From assembly GCF_028453695.1 (NCBI RefSeq), contig NC_135775.1, positions 12,668,746 to 12,732,745 of the forward strand: a stretch of DNA of 64,000 nucleotides. Direction: 5' to 3'. Under the pieces are notes generated by a model. The model searched no databases, was not told the origin of the DNA, and saw only the letters and a list, made by a program, of their open reading frames with translations. Positions 23,031 through 35,670 of the stretch are shown in pieces. The position numbers were made by a program, and so were the translations under genes. Numbering within the stretch: the first letter of the stretch is position 1; every line of letters begins with the position of its first letter. This DNA is from Augochlora pura. Taxonomy: Eukaryota; Arthropoda; Insecta; Hymenoptera; Halictidae.

Positions 23031-23960
23031 CCGAGACGGAAGAGGAGGAATCGAGTTAAACGAAGCGAGAGAAAAAGCCGGCGAGAGAGAACAGGAGAGA
23101 GAGAGAGAGAGAGAGAGAGTGAAAGAGAAAGACGGAGACCGAGGAAAAGAAAGAAAAAGGGAGATAGAGGAGGCCAGAATAGGGTGGGGCGGCGCTTTCC
23201 AATCGCGAAGCGAGGCCCCTCGCGTTCCGACGACGATCGAAAAAGGTGAGACGTGCCGAAGGGGATATAGGCGCGGACAATGAAGCGAACGAGAGCGACG
23301 GAGACGGAAGGCGGACGGTCACCGGGTCCGACGGAGAGGAGGCGAGCCGGTGGAACCCGCGCGCCGCGGTCGTCGAGCCAGAAGCAGAAGGAAAACGAGC
23401 GAGACAGAGACGGGGTGAGGCGAGAACGTGACGAGACGACGAAGGGGAGCCAGAGGGGAACGCGAACGGACGGACGGACGGGACGGTCGAGCAAGCGGCG
23501 ACGATTTGGCAACGGCTTTTATGGCTTTCGTTGCGATCGGCTGGAAACGACTCGAACCGCCGCGCCTCGCGGATCCCTCGTCGACGAATTTTCATACACG
23601 TACGTCTGCCGAGAGATTCGAGGTTGTAGGTGTGTGTGTGTATTTCGGAAACGAGGCCGATGTATTCTGAAAACCTAGGGGAAAGACTATCTCCCACAAT
23701 AACGAACACGCGTCGAGAGATCGCGGTACGGTTTTCTGGACGCGTTGAAGCGCGACGTCGGAAACTGTGGGACAGGTGTCGACGCAGATTGCCTCATGGA
23801 GCGTTCCTCTGTCTCCGTCAAAAGCGAGAGCAAAGTAATCATGCCCACCCAGAATGCTCTACGCTGAGAGGGTTTTCTAAACCCTTCGGGAGGAAATCGA
23901 AACCCTTAGATGGCTGTCTTGTCTTTGTCAAAATCGAGTGTAATAAAAGTACGTGACGAG

Positions 23961-25440
23961 ATAAAGCAAACTAGAGTTCCCGACTGCAAATTGCGTTGCG
24001 TTTTATGTTCGCGTCTAATCTTATTGATCCCCTCCCCAAAAAAACTCTAGAGTTGATAACGGCAAAAACTGATCTACAGCGATGCAGAGATAACTGTCGA
24101 AGTGGTAGAGCTTCAATTTGGAGCCTACGATGTATGTACCCGGCAATAGGGTCAATAGTAGCAGCGAGTACGAATTAAATCCTGTTGTTGAATAGGCCCC
24201 CGTGCGCGGCGGAACGTTACACGCTTCTTTATGAAGTGTATTCAACCGCGAGTAAACGACGCAATTACGTAAATTACGTTTATCCTTAACCGTAACATTA
24301 CCCGCAGCCGTGTTGAATGGTTCGCAGAGTCCAACTGCTGAGTGCTACACCGGCAGAAGAAGAGGTCCACACCGGTAATTACGCAACCTGTCAGTTCTAT
24401 GCCGCGTTTTCTGTGATTGTGGTACAGCCTTCGCCGAAACCTATACGAACGAATGAAAGAACTTTGTCGATGCTGTCACTGCTGTCGACCATAATCAACT
24501 TTCTTCGTAATTATAGATAATGAAATGTAATAAAATTTTGTTCAATCGAACGAGATTTTCTTCGCCGTCAGTTATGACTCGCTAATAAATTTCTAAATGA
24601 CTGGATCAACGTAATGCAAGTTATCCAACCATCGATTCTTATCATCGAAACTAAGAACAGGTGGTGGGGAAAGTAGCGATGCTATCTGAAGAGTTTTGAA
24701 AATTGTGTAACATATAGGGTACACATTATTCTATCATCGAGTAGGCAGTAATTAGTATCCGTTATTGTATTGAAATGATGGGAAGACAGACTTAGCTCCT
24801 CGAATCCACATTTGTTCGTATATACTGTCTACATACAAGCACGTACATGTGTCGGTATACGAGCTCCACAGACGTTCGCAGATTGTCCGCGAAGTTCTGT
24901 AGACTGTTCGCAGACAGCTCACGGAGCACTACCGTCTGTCTTTTGTCTTCCGTTGAAATGGAAAACAAGGGACAGGGTCTGTGGACAATGGTATCAGTTC
25001 ATTCATAATTGCAACACGTGACTGAATAAAAAGAAAAGCTGTCCTACGAATCTGAGGGCATCCATGTAATTTATAAAATATCGTTCATTGCAGAAACTAA
25101 ACCCCTTGAGTAACAAAGATTTCTAAACGTTGTTAAAATATCTACTTCAAAAAATCTATGATAGATACCTTAAATTTTCTAAAATTCTCTAAAAAAAAAT
25201 TTTGTTAAAAAATAAAACGATTCTTCTCTGAGCAGTCTAAAAAACAGAAACGGGTCTAAATGTTTATATTTCATTTCGGGCAGTATGCATCCCCCAGTGT
25301 CCCGTATACTCAAAAAGCAACAGCGCCGTTCTGGGGTTAACGATTCGAGGGAACGCAGCTATTCAGTAGAGTTTTCAGCTGAGAATGGGGTTACCGCGCG
25401 CGGTCCAACGAAAAAGGGAGCCAAATTCCGAACGATGCCC
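23961..25440. other. Non-coding, AT-rich to mixed
   Basis: 24190-24520 is more balanced and holds a short plus-strand frame (24317-24520) of unknown type. Nothing else seen. Confidence 0.5.
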
Positions 25441-25697
25441 GCGAATCGCGATCGATCGGAGCGCGTCGAATCCCGATACAACGAGCGCCGACGAGAGCGA
25501 GAGCGTTCACGAGGGTAGGTGAGCCCCCATACTTACATTCAGACGCGTACTTACTACCTGCGGGAGGAGGAAACTGTAACTACCGGCAGACTGGAAGTAT
25601 TAGGAGGGAGAGAGTCGGTGAAAGAGAGGAAAGAGCGAGAGAGAAAGAGGAAGAACGCGGCTGGTCTGCGGGACGTGGAGGAGGGTGGGTGAAGTAA

Positions 25698-25734
<37 letters not shown>

Positions 25735-27440
25735 GGGGGGGAGAGAGAGAGAGAGAGAGAGTACGCGCGCGCGCGTTAACGGTGGGAGGAGGGAGAGAGA
25801 ATAAACTGGGTCAGTGTCGCGGAACTTGAAAACTTCGCTTCCGTAATGTGAGAGCGGCGCTGACTGCCGGCTGGAAGTCGCTTAAACTGCGTTTACGAGT
25901 CGGCGGTAGGTAAAACAGAAACACCAAAGAGAACTCGAGACCGAGTTATACCTAGTTATGTATATACTTGTCCCTCTATATGTATGTATAGATATAGAGT
26001 CACGCACACGCGGCGCCGCCCGCGTATACGGACACGTACGGATGCAGCGGCACGTAGAGGTGAGGGAGAAACGAGTGGAAACGAGCGAAGAGGGAAAGAG
26101 AGAAAGGGTGTACAGGGTAGAGGGAGTAAGGCAGAGAGAGAGAGGAACCGAGTGCAGCGGTTCAGTGGAAGACGTACACGAATGTACAAACTGAAGCACG
26201 CTCTCCGAGCAAGGGGGGGAGCAGTCTCGTTTGTTATACCGGCGTTTCCACTGGCGGTGCCTCATTGTACGCATATACATATAGACACACAGATTTCCTA
26301 TCTCCCTCCCTCCCTCTCTCTCTCTTTCTCTCTCTCTCACAGTCACTCCCTTGATCTCCCCACGTGCCGGCGTGTATTATATATCGAAACGTTTCCCGCC
26401 ACGATTCCAATGTCAACCGCTGCGCGACGAGGAACCGGGCGCGCGAGGAACCAGGCGGAAGGTCTCGCAAGGTCATCATCGCTCCACGCGTCTCTAGCCG
26501 AAGGATCCCCGGCGCGGGCCGGCGCGCGCGCGCGAGTTGGAGAAAGTTCTCGACTCTCATGAATTCCGCCGCGATCGTCGAGAAAAAAGTAAAAGAAGTA
26601 AGAGACCCGGAGCACGGAATTTCCGTTGCTCTCCGCGTGCCGCGGTTCATGGTCCCCCGTGTTCCGCCTTAACGAGTCGAGATGTTCGGCTCTGCGGGCT
26701 CGTGGACGGGCTGTGGCGGCGGCGAGGGGAAAAGGCGGAGAGAATGACCGAAGGGGGACGGGAAGGAAGGGACTTAGGCGGCCACGATATGCCGGGATAA
26801 GAGGGAAGGGAAATGCGCGCCCACGTATAAACGCGTATATCGTGCACATAAGCCTGAAAACACGGTGGCGTTAGGCGCTTGTTGACGCAGATAAACCGAC
26901 GCCGGACAGCGTAACGTTGTATTTATAGTCTCCTTGTGCTCTCTAGCGAGCTACTGCCGCGGCCCTCCCACTTCCCACCGTCCTCCTCCCTCGCCCCCCT
27001 GCCCTTCTTTCAATTTTTTCCTCGTTCCGCGGCGAGATCTGAATTTTTCGCGTGGTTTACGGTCGCGCCGCAAAGCGATTCCGCAAGAAATATATCGTGG
27101 CGATACCGCGGCGACGCGACGCTGGCTCGAAAAACGCGAGGCGTGCTGGCAAACCAGCGAGCTCAGCGCTGCCTATCTCGAGATACGATGGATCGGTGTT
27201 ATCGTCGAGCCGCGATAGTCACTAATTGCCTTCGTGCTACGTTTTCGACTCGCGATGTACAAGATCGTTGTACGCGGCGTTCGACTGTGCGCGACAAATT
27301 CTTTAAGGGATGATTCTGCGTGTTCATCTAACAGGGGACACGTTGAATCCACCCACGCCGATTTAATGAATCTTACACGGAGGAACGAGTTTTTCGTTCA
27401 CCACGAAGAGAATCGAACATTTTTGACCTTGTGGCAACTT
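25441..27440. other. GA-rich then CpG-rich block
   Basis: 25560-26200 is purine-rich, 26300-26340 is TC-rich, and 26400-27300 is CpG-rich with a (GC)n run near 26520. Overlapping frames on both strands (25882-26562 and others) follow the low complexity. No gene called. Confidence 0.5.
25699..25774. repeat. Compound GA / poly-G / GA / CG microsatellite
   Basis: A GA run (about 25699-25729), nine or more G, a second GA run, then alternating CG to about 25776. Confidence 0.9.
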
Positions 27441-29050
27441 TGACGGCTGTTTTCATCCCTCTCACATACATTATAGCAAATCGAAGTAAAATATATTTTA
27501 AGAAACGACAGTGTCACACATGCTTGGGTCAGGAAAATTGCGAACAAAGAGTTGATTGAAAAAACCGAAACCGTGATTTCATTGCAATTTGATTTCGTTA
27601 TAGATATTCTTATGGAATGTACGCGATATGAGAACCAAGCAACTGCAAGAGATCAACGTAACTCGATCGAAACGGAATTGCGGTAAAAGGAAACTCAAGC
27701 GTGATGCTGGAAATAAAAAAATTCAGAAGAGTCACGATTGGACGTGAAAGAAGAAAAAAGGAACGATGATATCACACGGTGGATCACTGGGTTCGCGATC
27801 TCTCCTTCGCAACCTTACTTCGCAAGCGGCCGGCGTTGAGCACATCGGGGTCTAAATAACCTCTGGTATATCGAACCGTGCCAGAGAATCCGCGAGCAGA
27901 GGACCCCGCGAACCAGCGTTGAGCCGAACCGAGCCGCTGCCGCGCCAGCTACGAAGGTCTCTCTCGCAACCGCGGTCTCGTTCTCTCGTTTAATATCCAA
28001 CCAACCAGCAGCAGGAGGGGGAGGAGGAACGGCGAGGACCGACAGTGTCGAGAGACGAGGTACAAGAGACGAGAGAAGAAACGTTCGCGGACACGCTCGG
28101 TGGAACGGGACGCGCGTTATATTCTGTATGCATGTAGGATAGTGCTGGAAAACGAACCGGGGAGGAAGCTTTTCTTTAATCCTAAGGGTAGCTGTGGTCA
28201 CACAACGTCCAGCGTTCGCCGGGTGTGTGCCAAGGATCATTTTAACAGAAAATATTACGTTAAATAGCAATACTCGATGAGCTTGCTCTTAAACTTTAAT
28301 TACATCGACACGTATTAGATAATAACTTGTCGTGTTATTGCCGAAGATAATAACAGATATTACGCTCGATTGGCGGCGGTGAGTATAGCCGAGAGAAATT
28401 GTTCCGTGAAGTGGTAACACACTGACGAGCAAGTATTCGCGTCGTCGCTGTCTCATACATGACACCAACCCTGTTCCTCTCGTTAGCATGCACACTCCTC
28501 GCTTTTATTTATTCGCAGCCATTCGATTTCACTCGGTTTAATGTTTCGGTACATGATTCGCATTTATCTTTGCACTGCTGTGTTCACACTTGCATTCGTT
28601 TCACACCTGTTCACAGTTGATTTCCTACATGGACACCCCCATTTATAATCATTAGGCTCGTAAACCAATAATACTTCTTAAAAGAGGATCGTATTAACGA
28701 ATGGTATGTAATCTGCGTTAGCTTCCCAGTATTATATCAGCGATATCATTACATCATTCGAGTCATTAATTCGTTTAGACACACCGCACGTACACACGTA
28801 TACGTAACAGTATAAACGCACGAAAATCAGTTTTTGCATCAACTGTAACACAATTTTTTGCTCTAGTTAAGTTAAAAACTGAATTTTTTCTACATCCGAT
28901 GTGCACGCGATAAAGAAAGTTTAGCATGCCATAAAATGTAAAGTTTGCACGGTAGCATCGAAAGCATACACTTGATAATCCGAAGGATTATTTTAAACGA
29001 AAATTTTCGTCGGCGTAGTAATTTTCTAATAATTGTGTAAATCTACCTCG
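27441..29050. other. Non-coding, AT-rich with a GC-rich island
   Basis: The island lies at about 27800-28130. A minus-strand frame (27815-28270, 151 codons) crosses it and is unrecognised. 28280-29040 is AT-rich with nothing noted. Confidence 0.45.
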
Positions 29051-29690
29051 TTCGGCGTGGGGATGGGGATAGCTACGAACAAGCAGGGGTGTACACGATC
29101 GTATGTAGACGCGTGGATCCGCGTACGTGTACACACGGGTCAGGTCCCGCGGATAAGAGTGAGACGAAGAGATGCGTAGGTAGCGAAGGCGGAAGAGAAA
29201 TAGAGGGGTCGCGAGATAGAAGCCGCTTGCTAGCTCGCCGTAGACGTAACGCGTACGTAAGCCCGAAAACACGGCGGCAAGAGGTGCGGAACGCGTTACC
29301 CAGCTCGCGACTACCCCCGGCTCCCCCGATGTACGGATCTACCGTCACCAACCCCCCCGCGTCCTCGCCGACCCCTTCATCACCGAAGTTCTAGCTAGAG
29401 CGTAGATCGGGGGAGTCCGCCGAAGGGGGTGGCAGAAGGGGGGCAGAGCGGCGGTGAGGTCGAAGACGAGGGTGGTGGAGGGTAGGTGGCGAAGCGAAGG
29501 GAGGGCAGCCGGTGGGTGGAGAAGGAGGATAGGGCAAGCCGTTATTTAGCCGGCCGCGCGCGCGTCCCTTCGCGACCCAACTCACAGCCGCGCCGCCCTT
29601 CGCTCGCCCTCGAGCGCCGCTGTTCTGCCGCCCCCTCATCGCTCACGCCCGGCTCTCGACCACCTTCCGTGCCCCGCCGCACCCCACACC
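29051..29690. other. CpG-rich block
   Basis: Composition switches from purine-rich (29390-29530) to pyrimidine-rich (29570 on). No gene recognised. Confidence 0.5.
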
Positions 29691-30480
29691 CACCCACGCT
29701 CACCCTACTATCCGACAGCCACCTCTAGCTTCCCCACACCCTTCGTTTTCGCCCTTCTCTCCCTCAGCCATCAACCTTCCCCCTGTCGTCCGGTCTCGCT
29801 CGCACTCTTTGTTTCACCCGATCGTTTTCTTTCTCCCACTCTTTTTTTCGCGACCGTCCTTCTTCCACCTTCTCGCAGTCGCACTTTCCCTCGCGGCTCT
29901 CTGCCCGTCTCTCTTTCTGTTGCCCTCGTCTCTTTGGGACACGCGGCGGCGGCGGCGGCGGCGACTCACGGCTCTTCACGGTGCCCTGACTCCCCCCCCC
30001 CCCTTCTCTGTCTCTTCTCTCTCCCTCCCTCTCACTCTCTTTCTCTAGCCCGTTCTCCCTCGGCCCCCGTCGTCGCCCTCGATCTTTCCTCTGCGTCCCT
30101 CGCGGTCACTTTTTCTCGTCCCGTCTCTGTTCATGGCGGGTGCGCGCGTTATACCCACGGAAAACCTCGGCTCGCTCGTCCACGACGAGCCTCCGTCCGT
30201 CCGTCCGTCCGTCCGACCGTCCGTCCGTTGGACCGTCCGTTCGTTCGTTCGCCGAAATCCCGTGCTAATTAAAGCCCGCCTCGATGCCCGTCGCCGACCG
30301 GGACGACAGAGGCGTCGTTTCTCCCTCTATCCTTCTCTCTCTCTCTCTCTCTCTCGCTCTCTCTCTCTCGTCGGCTTGCTCTTTCTCTCTTTCGTTCCCT
30401 TTCATTCGCCGCTCCGTCTACGTCGATCCCGTTCGCCCTGCCCCTCTCTCGCAGCGACTCGCGCTCGTCGGTCCCTCGCT
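29690..30480. repeat. Long pyrimidine-rich domain
   Basis: Nearly 800 bases in which the plus strand is dominated by C and T. It contains CGG/GGC triplets (29945-29963), a C run (about 29993-30003), CCGT tetramers (30195-30250) and a TC tract (30330-30372). Confidence 0.75.
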
Positions 30481-30511
30481 CCTTTGGCCGCTTCGGTCGG
30501 TTCGTTCGTCT

Positions 30512-30605
30512 GGCGACGCGACGCGACGCGACTCGACTCGACTCGACCCAACTCGACTCGGCTCGGTCTGGCGTAGCGCGGCGCGGCGCGGCGCGGCGCG
30601 GCCGG
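30512..30605. repeat. Evolving pentanucleotide array GCGAC > TCGAC > GCGGC
   Basis: Three related pentamers occur head to tail: GCGAC, then ACTCG/TCGAC with decay, then GCGGC. Confidence 0.9.
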
Positions 30606-31640
30606 GCGCACCAAGGAGAAAATTAAGAAGGCTTCGAGCCGGCTCGTTCGGTCCATTGTGCCGCGCACGAAAGAAGAGAACCCCGTCTCTGCGTAACGGG
30701 ACTCGCAGCAGACGACGATGCCTCTCTTCTCTTCTTTTTCTCTTTCCTCTTCCTTCGTCTCTCTTTCTCTCTTCTCCCTCTTCTTCTCGCTACATCGCAC
30801 CGCGTCCCAGCTGTCTCCTTTGTGTGTACGCGCTGATCGCGTGCATGCTACCACCTCGTCGCGATCGCTTACGAGCATGTGCACACGCACATGTACGCAA
30901 GGGTTCACGTAATTGTTGATAGAAAATCTGCGTGACTGTTTCGTTAAGAGGTTCTCTATTGCATGACACCTGCACTGTTCTCCCAACGTGCTATAAAGCT
31001 CTAATCTGACACAGTATTTGAAATCTATTTGTTCGTCGCGCAGAACAGGAAGAGACGCTAATCGATACGTTCAGTTTAGCTTACATTGTTCTGCGTAAAT
31101 GTGCTACAAACGAGGGACATGATAAGGAAATTATTCAGCGTCTACCTCAGCCGCGTGTACTCTTTCTTGTGCTAAAGGAACCTGTGGTCCGTCCATAAAT
31201 AAATAAATAAGTAAATAAGTAATTTTCAGCGTTGTCAGCATGCCTCATTACGTCGAATTAGTCGCAGGGTAAAAGATCTATGTCGTGTAACCTTACGTGT
31301 TCGCGTCGCTGTCGGAGGAACTACAAAGTTAATTGTTTTGCCTTTCAAAATATTGTATCACCACATACGGCCCCGTACATTTAATTAAGACGTTTTTCAC
31401 ACTAAATATTTCAAGCAAGCGTAGGAGCGCTCCTAGTATGCTCTGAGTACGACGTTTCAGGGCAAGTGACGTCAGAGAAAGAGATAGTAGACAATCTATC
31501 TTACTCTTTCCGCGTTACATGCCGCGAGTAGGCGTGGTTTCTTTGCTCTTGGCATCGACGGCGCGACTGTAATGTTCCGCGGAGCAATTTTTACGCATGG
31601 CAAACTTGAATTCAATATCTCCTATAAGTCTAGCGATTTA
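30606..31640. other. Non-coding, GC-rich then AT-rich
   Basis: Pyrimidine-rich to about 30790, AT-rich after 30910. AATA-type tetramers at 31196-31220. No gene seen. Confidence 0.5.
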
Positions 31641-31724
31641 GACATTAAAAAAGCTCTTTAGTTAGCCTATCGAAGTACATTAATGATCTGTCACCATGCC
31701 CTATGTACCTCTGACGAAAGGTAT

Positions 31725-31820
31725 CTAACGAATCTCTGTCATATTGAGGACTGAAGTTGAAAGAGGCACCCAGTTCGTATTTTCGAAGGTAAAATATGAT
31801 ACGCATTTTGAGGGTAATAT
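31725..31820. repeat. Direct repeat copy A (divergent dispersed repeat)
   Basis: Aligns to 32215-32307 in the same orientation. Three ungapped blocks match 20/24, 14/18 and 15/18 bases. Minus-strand translations of the two copies share only scattered residues (KYEL, DSL), less than the DNA does, so I read it as a decayed repeat, not a duplicated exon. Confidence 0.55.
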
Positions 31821-32065
31821 AGAGCGCTCTCCCAATAATTCGGTATACGGAGCTGTATCGGAATATATTTCCACAAAGTATCCCTACCAATCCGCCTCGA
31901 TAGAATACGTGGGAAGCGAAACAAACGAAGAACAAACACTTACCTCCTTACCCACTACTCGTCCCCACGTTTAATAAAATATGTATATAATCTCTCTATA
32001 TACGTAGCGAGCGAACTTATTATATTATCAAAGATTAAATTTTTTAAAATGTCAAAAATATGACC

Positions 32066-32106
32066 GTTGTCTGACTCACAAGGCTCAATTTTATATGCAT
32101 AAAATG
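32066..32106. repeat. Segment shared with 39076-39116
   Basis: 41 bases match 39076-39116 without gaps at about 31 positions, including TCACAA, CTCAATTTT and AAAATG. It lies next to copy B below and may belong to the same repeat family. Confidence 0.5.
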
Positions 32107-32214
32107 TTATTTGAGCATTTTTGTTCAGCATCGTAGGTCGAATATGACGAAGAAGAATGTGTATTGTACCACATTTGAATAGCTTGTCATTATCGTCATC
32201 GAAAATTGGAGTTC

Positions 32215-32307
32215 CTAATGAATCTTTGGTATATTGAGACCAAAGTCCAAACAGACGCAACTCGTATTTCTGAAGATAGAGACTGGTAAGCATTTCGATA
32301 GTAATAT
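32215..32307. repeat. Direct repeat copy B
   Basis: Partner of 31725-31820, about 490 bp away in direct orientation. AT-rich, no intact coding frame shared by both copies. Confidence 0.55.
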
Positions 32308-32389
32308 TAAAAATGTTACGATGACCTGTAAATGTGGGAGGTCGCAATGAATTCCCCTAAGCCGGCCTTTTTCCTTGTTCGTGGAAGTC

Positions 32390-33720
32390 CACGTACATGC
32401 ACAGGGTAGCTCTCGCGCCAAACGCGCGGCGGCGGCGCCGGCCGAGATAAACTCGCGTTCGCCTTTTATCTAGATACATTCCTCGCGCCTCCCGGACTCG
32501 CTGCTCGCGCGACCGCGAACCTCGCTGGCGAAACTGCCTCGTTCCCTCCGCTCCTCGTCTCGCCGACGCCCTGGTTATCGGTGAGCCCGCGAAAGAGAGA
32601 GGGAGAGAGAGAGGGAGAGAGAGAGGGAGAGAGAGAGAGAGAGAGAGAGAGAAGAAATGAGAGATGCGTATCCCGTCTGTGTCGCCGGACAACGACGACT
32701 ACGATATGCGAGAGCAGCGGCGGCGGCGGCGACGACGGATCGACGTAGACGATGGCCAGGAATTGCAGATACGCCGGCTCCCGCCGAGTTTATCTGCGCC
32801 GCGCGCGAGCTTTCTTCTTCCTGTTAGCGGCCGCGACGGCAGCTATACGATTCGATTAAACGGCCTTCGTGGATTTTTCCGCTGGCCAGCCCGCTTTAAT
32901 TTGCTCTCGGCCGTCCGCGCGTACACACAAGCACGCGAGCGCCAAGCGGACACACGCGCACCTATACACGCGGAAAGGATCGTGCGCGATGCCCGCGCCA
33001 TCGTGTGCGGTCCCTTTCGTATCCGCTCCGCTCGCGCGCGCTTTGTCCGCGCAAAAGATTTTCAAAGGATTTCCATTCCGCCAAAAAACTGTTGGCGCGC
33101 ACATTCAAACTCTCTCTCCCTCTCTCTTTCCCACCGTGACCCATTCCCACACCCCTCGTCCTCATCACACTCTGCCGCGTTTCTATTCCCCTTTCTCTTC
33201 TGTTCTCTCCTCTCTCCTCTTATCTATTCTTCACTTCTCTCCTCTGCACTTTTCGTCTCGTCTCGTCTCGTCTCTTCTCGTCTCAACTCGACTTGTCCCG
33301 TCCCGTCCCGTTCCGTTCATCCATTCGTCGGTTCGTTCCCTCGCGAGACCGTGGAATCGCGTACGAGGCCAGCCCCGTCTCGTTTAAGGCGCTTTTATAC
33401 CTGGCCTCTTCGGTCAGGACCAGGACCCGCCTTAATTACTTCGGGACCATTTTTACCGAGGATTATTTACGCTGCTTATCGAAGCGTCACGGAAAGCGGG
33501 CCCTGGGTACCTGGCGGGCCGCCGCATGAGTGAAAAGACCGGGTCCCGACTTCCTCCGCTATACCGGGTGTTGAATATTTTAAGGGATGATCCCACGAAT
33601 CGGTGGAAAATGAAATTCGTTGGCAGGGAGTATCGTGATTGCAGCATTGTTTTCAAGTTGTTGATCGTTCAAGTACCGCGCGCGATGTGATCGCGCTGTT
33701 CGCATGACGCATCGCAAAGT
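32390..33720. other. GC-rich CpG block
   Basis: Contains a GA tract (32594-32652), a pyrimidine-rich part (33110-33350) and a pentamer tract. The 289-codon plus frame (32664-33533) runs through low-complexity Ser/Leu/Arg sequence and is rejected. TACCGGGTGTTG at 33562 resembles a transposon terminus discussed in the findings. Confidence 0.5.
33254..33318. repeat. GTCTC > ACTCG > GTCCC pentamer array
   Basis: Pentamers change stepwise along the tract: GTCTC units, then CTCGA variants, then CCCGT. Confidence 0.85.
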
Positions 33721-34500
33721 GTTAGTATCGAACTCCGGCGCTCAATCAACGGCGCTCCCAACTTCTGGAATAACACGTTGTTATATACAACTTTGTACAT
33801 AAAAATATATCACCCGTAGCTTCTAAAAGGTGTCAGATTTAGATTTAATTAAAAGCAGAGAACCTCGCTTCTTTTGCACTGTTCTCGCACTAATATTTCC
33901 CTATTTATAGCAAAGTTATTAATAATATTATTGCTGCGATTAATTTGGATCCCATCGATGCGATATTTTTAGAACAGATTTTTACGAGGTCTTATTAGTC
34001 TACGATGTTCAAGCATTACAGTCCAAAGAGCGCCTCGTGAATCAACACGGTGTGTCCGTCCATCACACGGTCCGCGTTCGTCCTGACCTGACTTAACCAT
34101 TGTTTGCGGATCACACGAATTTTAAATGCAAACTCGCAAACAAAACTGAAATCACGGTTTCATCGTTCTCGATTTTTATTTTAGTCTGACTGATAGACTC
34201 GCGCTTAACGCTTTCGAAGCTAAATACCGTTGACGTCTTGGACACGTGTGAAACATGCGTGAAAAACAGCGCTACTTATAATCAGTCCGAGTACCGAATA
34301 CTTTCAATGCAATAATTACCAAGCACCTTGGAATTACTTCAATTACCTTGCAACATCCTAGTTTTCGGAAAATACGACACATTAAATAATTTTATAGCTC
34401 GACTTTTCTCTACAGATTCTTTATCTTGAAAGCAAACCTGTGTCTTTTCCAGAGTATCTTTGCGAACCTTACAGGTGTATGCTTGGGAGATCAAAAATAT
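33721..34500. other. Non-coding, AT-rich
   Basis: Nothing recognised. Confidence 0.5.
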
Positions 34501-35670
34501 TTAACACACGCAGTCGGACAATCGGCATAGTATCTCGCGGTGTGTATCTCTCTTCCGACTCTGTCTCGAAATCGATGGGAAAGGGGACCCGTTTTCGAAC
34601 CCGCGTCCTCACTCGGTAAAACTGGAACGCGCCGAGAGCGCGTTGCCGTTGATGCCGTTTTTCTTTCGATGGCCGACGCCGCCGTTGCGAAACCGTGCCT
34701 CGATATTCCGCGGTGGCCGCCGGTCGGGTTCGTCGGTTAATTAAAGGAGCAAAAGAACCGGGAGCGGAATAATGAATTCGTGACGCGACAATAGCCGCGA
34801 GCCAATAAAATTTGGCGCCCTTCGATGGTCGAGAGAACGGGGCCGTGGTGTCTCCCCCCTCCCCCTCCCCCCTCCCCATCTCTCTCTCTCACCGCTTCAC
34901 TCTTTCCTTCTTTATCGCTTTCTATATCTGCTGTCGCTCCATCCTTCTCTCTCTCTCTCTCCCTCTCGCTCTGTCCTTTTTTCTCTCCCTATCGGCCCCC
35001 CTCCATCTCTCTTGCCGGTTCTGTTGAGCGCGTTTATGAAAGCTTCGCTCGGCCTACGGCCCCGGTCGGCTCGATTCGTCGGTTATTCACGCGGCCGGAA
35101 AGCGAACGCACACGCGCCCATAAACACGACCTTGCTTGCCTCTCGCGATCGCAGCTCGCGGAACCACCCGGGCTACACACGATCATCGTCTTTCGGGAAG
35201 AGCTCTGGCCCGGCCGTTCTGGAATTCCAATTAATCTAGCCGTGCGCCGTTACGTGCCCGCGCGTACAGCACGCTTCCCCGCCCCGGCCTCTATCGCTTA
35301 TCGTCCCAGGAATAAAAACCGCACCGACGATGCGAATTAATTAACTCGACGACGCGGCCAGGAAACCCTCATCCGTCGAGCGTAATTGGCGAGCGAGCGC
35401 GAGCCAGCTCGCTCCCGCGCCACCGGAGAACACGGCCGACACCGATCGACGCGAGACCGTGGCCTGCCAGAAATTCACCCCCTCCACCGAGACCGTTGGA
35501 TCGACCTATAAAATATGCTTTATGAATATATTGGCTCGAGGAGACACCCGCACGGAGACAACCGCGATGCTCGGAGACATTCAATTGACGAGAGACGATT
35601 CTCTTTTCGCCTTCGCCTTCGCCTTCGACTTCCCCATCGACCCCTCTTGCTCTCTGTGGTTTTAGGGTGT
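34501..35670. other. GC-rich block, pyrimidine-rich in the middle
   Basis: 34850-35020 is a CT-rich tract. 35215-35390 is balanced, with AATTAATC and GAATTAATTAAC homeodomain-like cores. CGCCTT hexamers near 35608-35625. No gene called. Confidence 0.45.

Larger units (their letters stand above)
22321..23960. other. GC-rich CpG block with purine-rich part
   Basis: Contains the pentamer tracts at 22408 and 22993, a hairpin at 22459, GAGC-type tetramers at 22917-22955 and a GA tract at 23095-23122. 22920-23470 is purine-rich on the plus strand. Long frames (22469-23059 plus, 22763-23512 minus, 23056-23709 minus) are low-complexity Arg or Ser/Leu and oppose each other. No gene called. Confidence 0.5.

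Noticed and set aside
22763..23512. 249-codon minus-strand open frame (and 23056-23709 minus)
   Set aside because: Ser/Leu/Phe low complexity from the GA tract and opposed plus-strand frames.
31645..32347. Duplicated exon of a minus-strand gene
   Set aside because: The two copies share KYEL and DSL residues, but protein similarity is lower than DNA similarity and the two frames are out of phase, which favours a decayed DNA repeat.
32664..33533. 289-codon plus-strand open frame
   Set aside because: Much of it translates CT-rich and pentamer repeats into Ser/Leu/Arg runs; no recognisable protein features.
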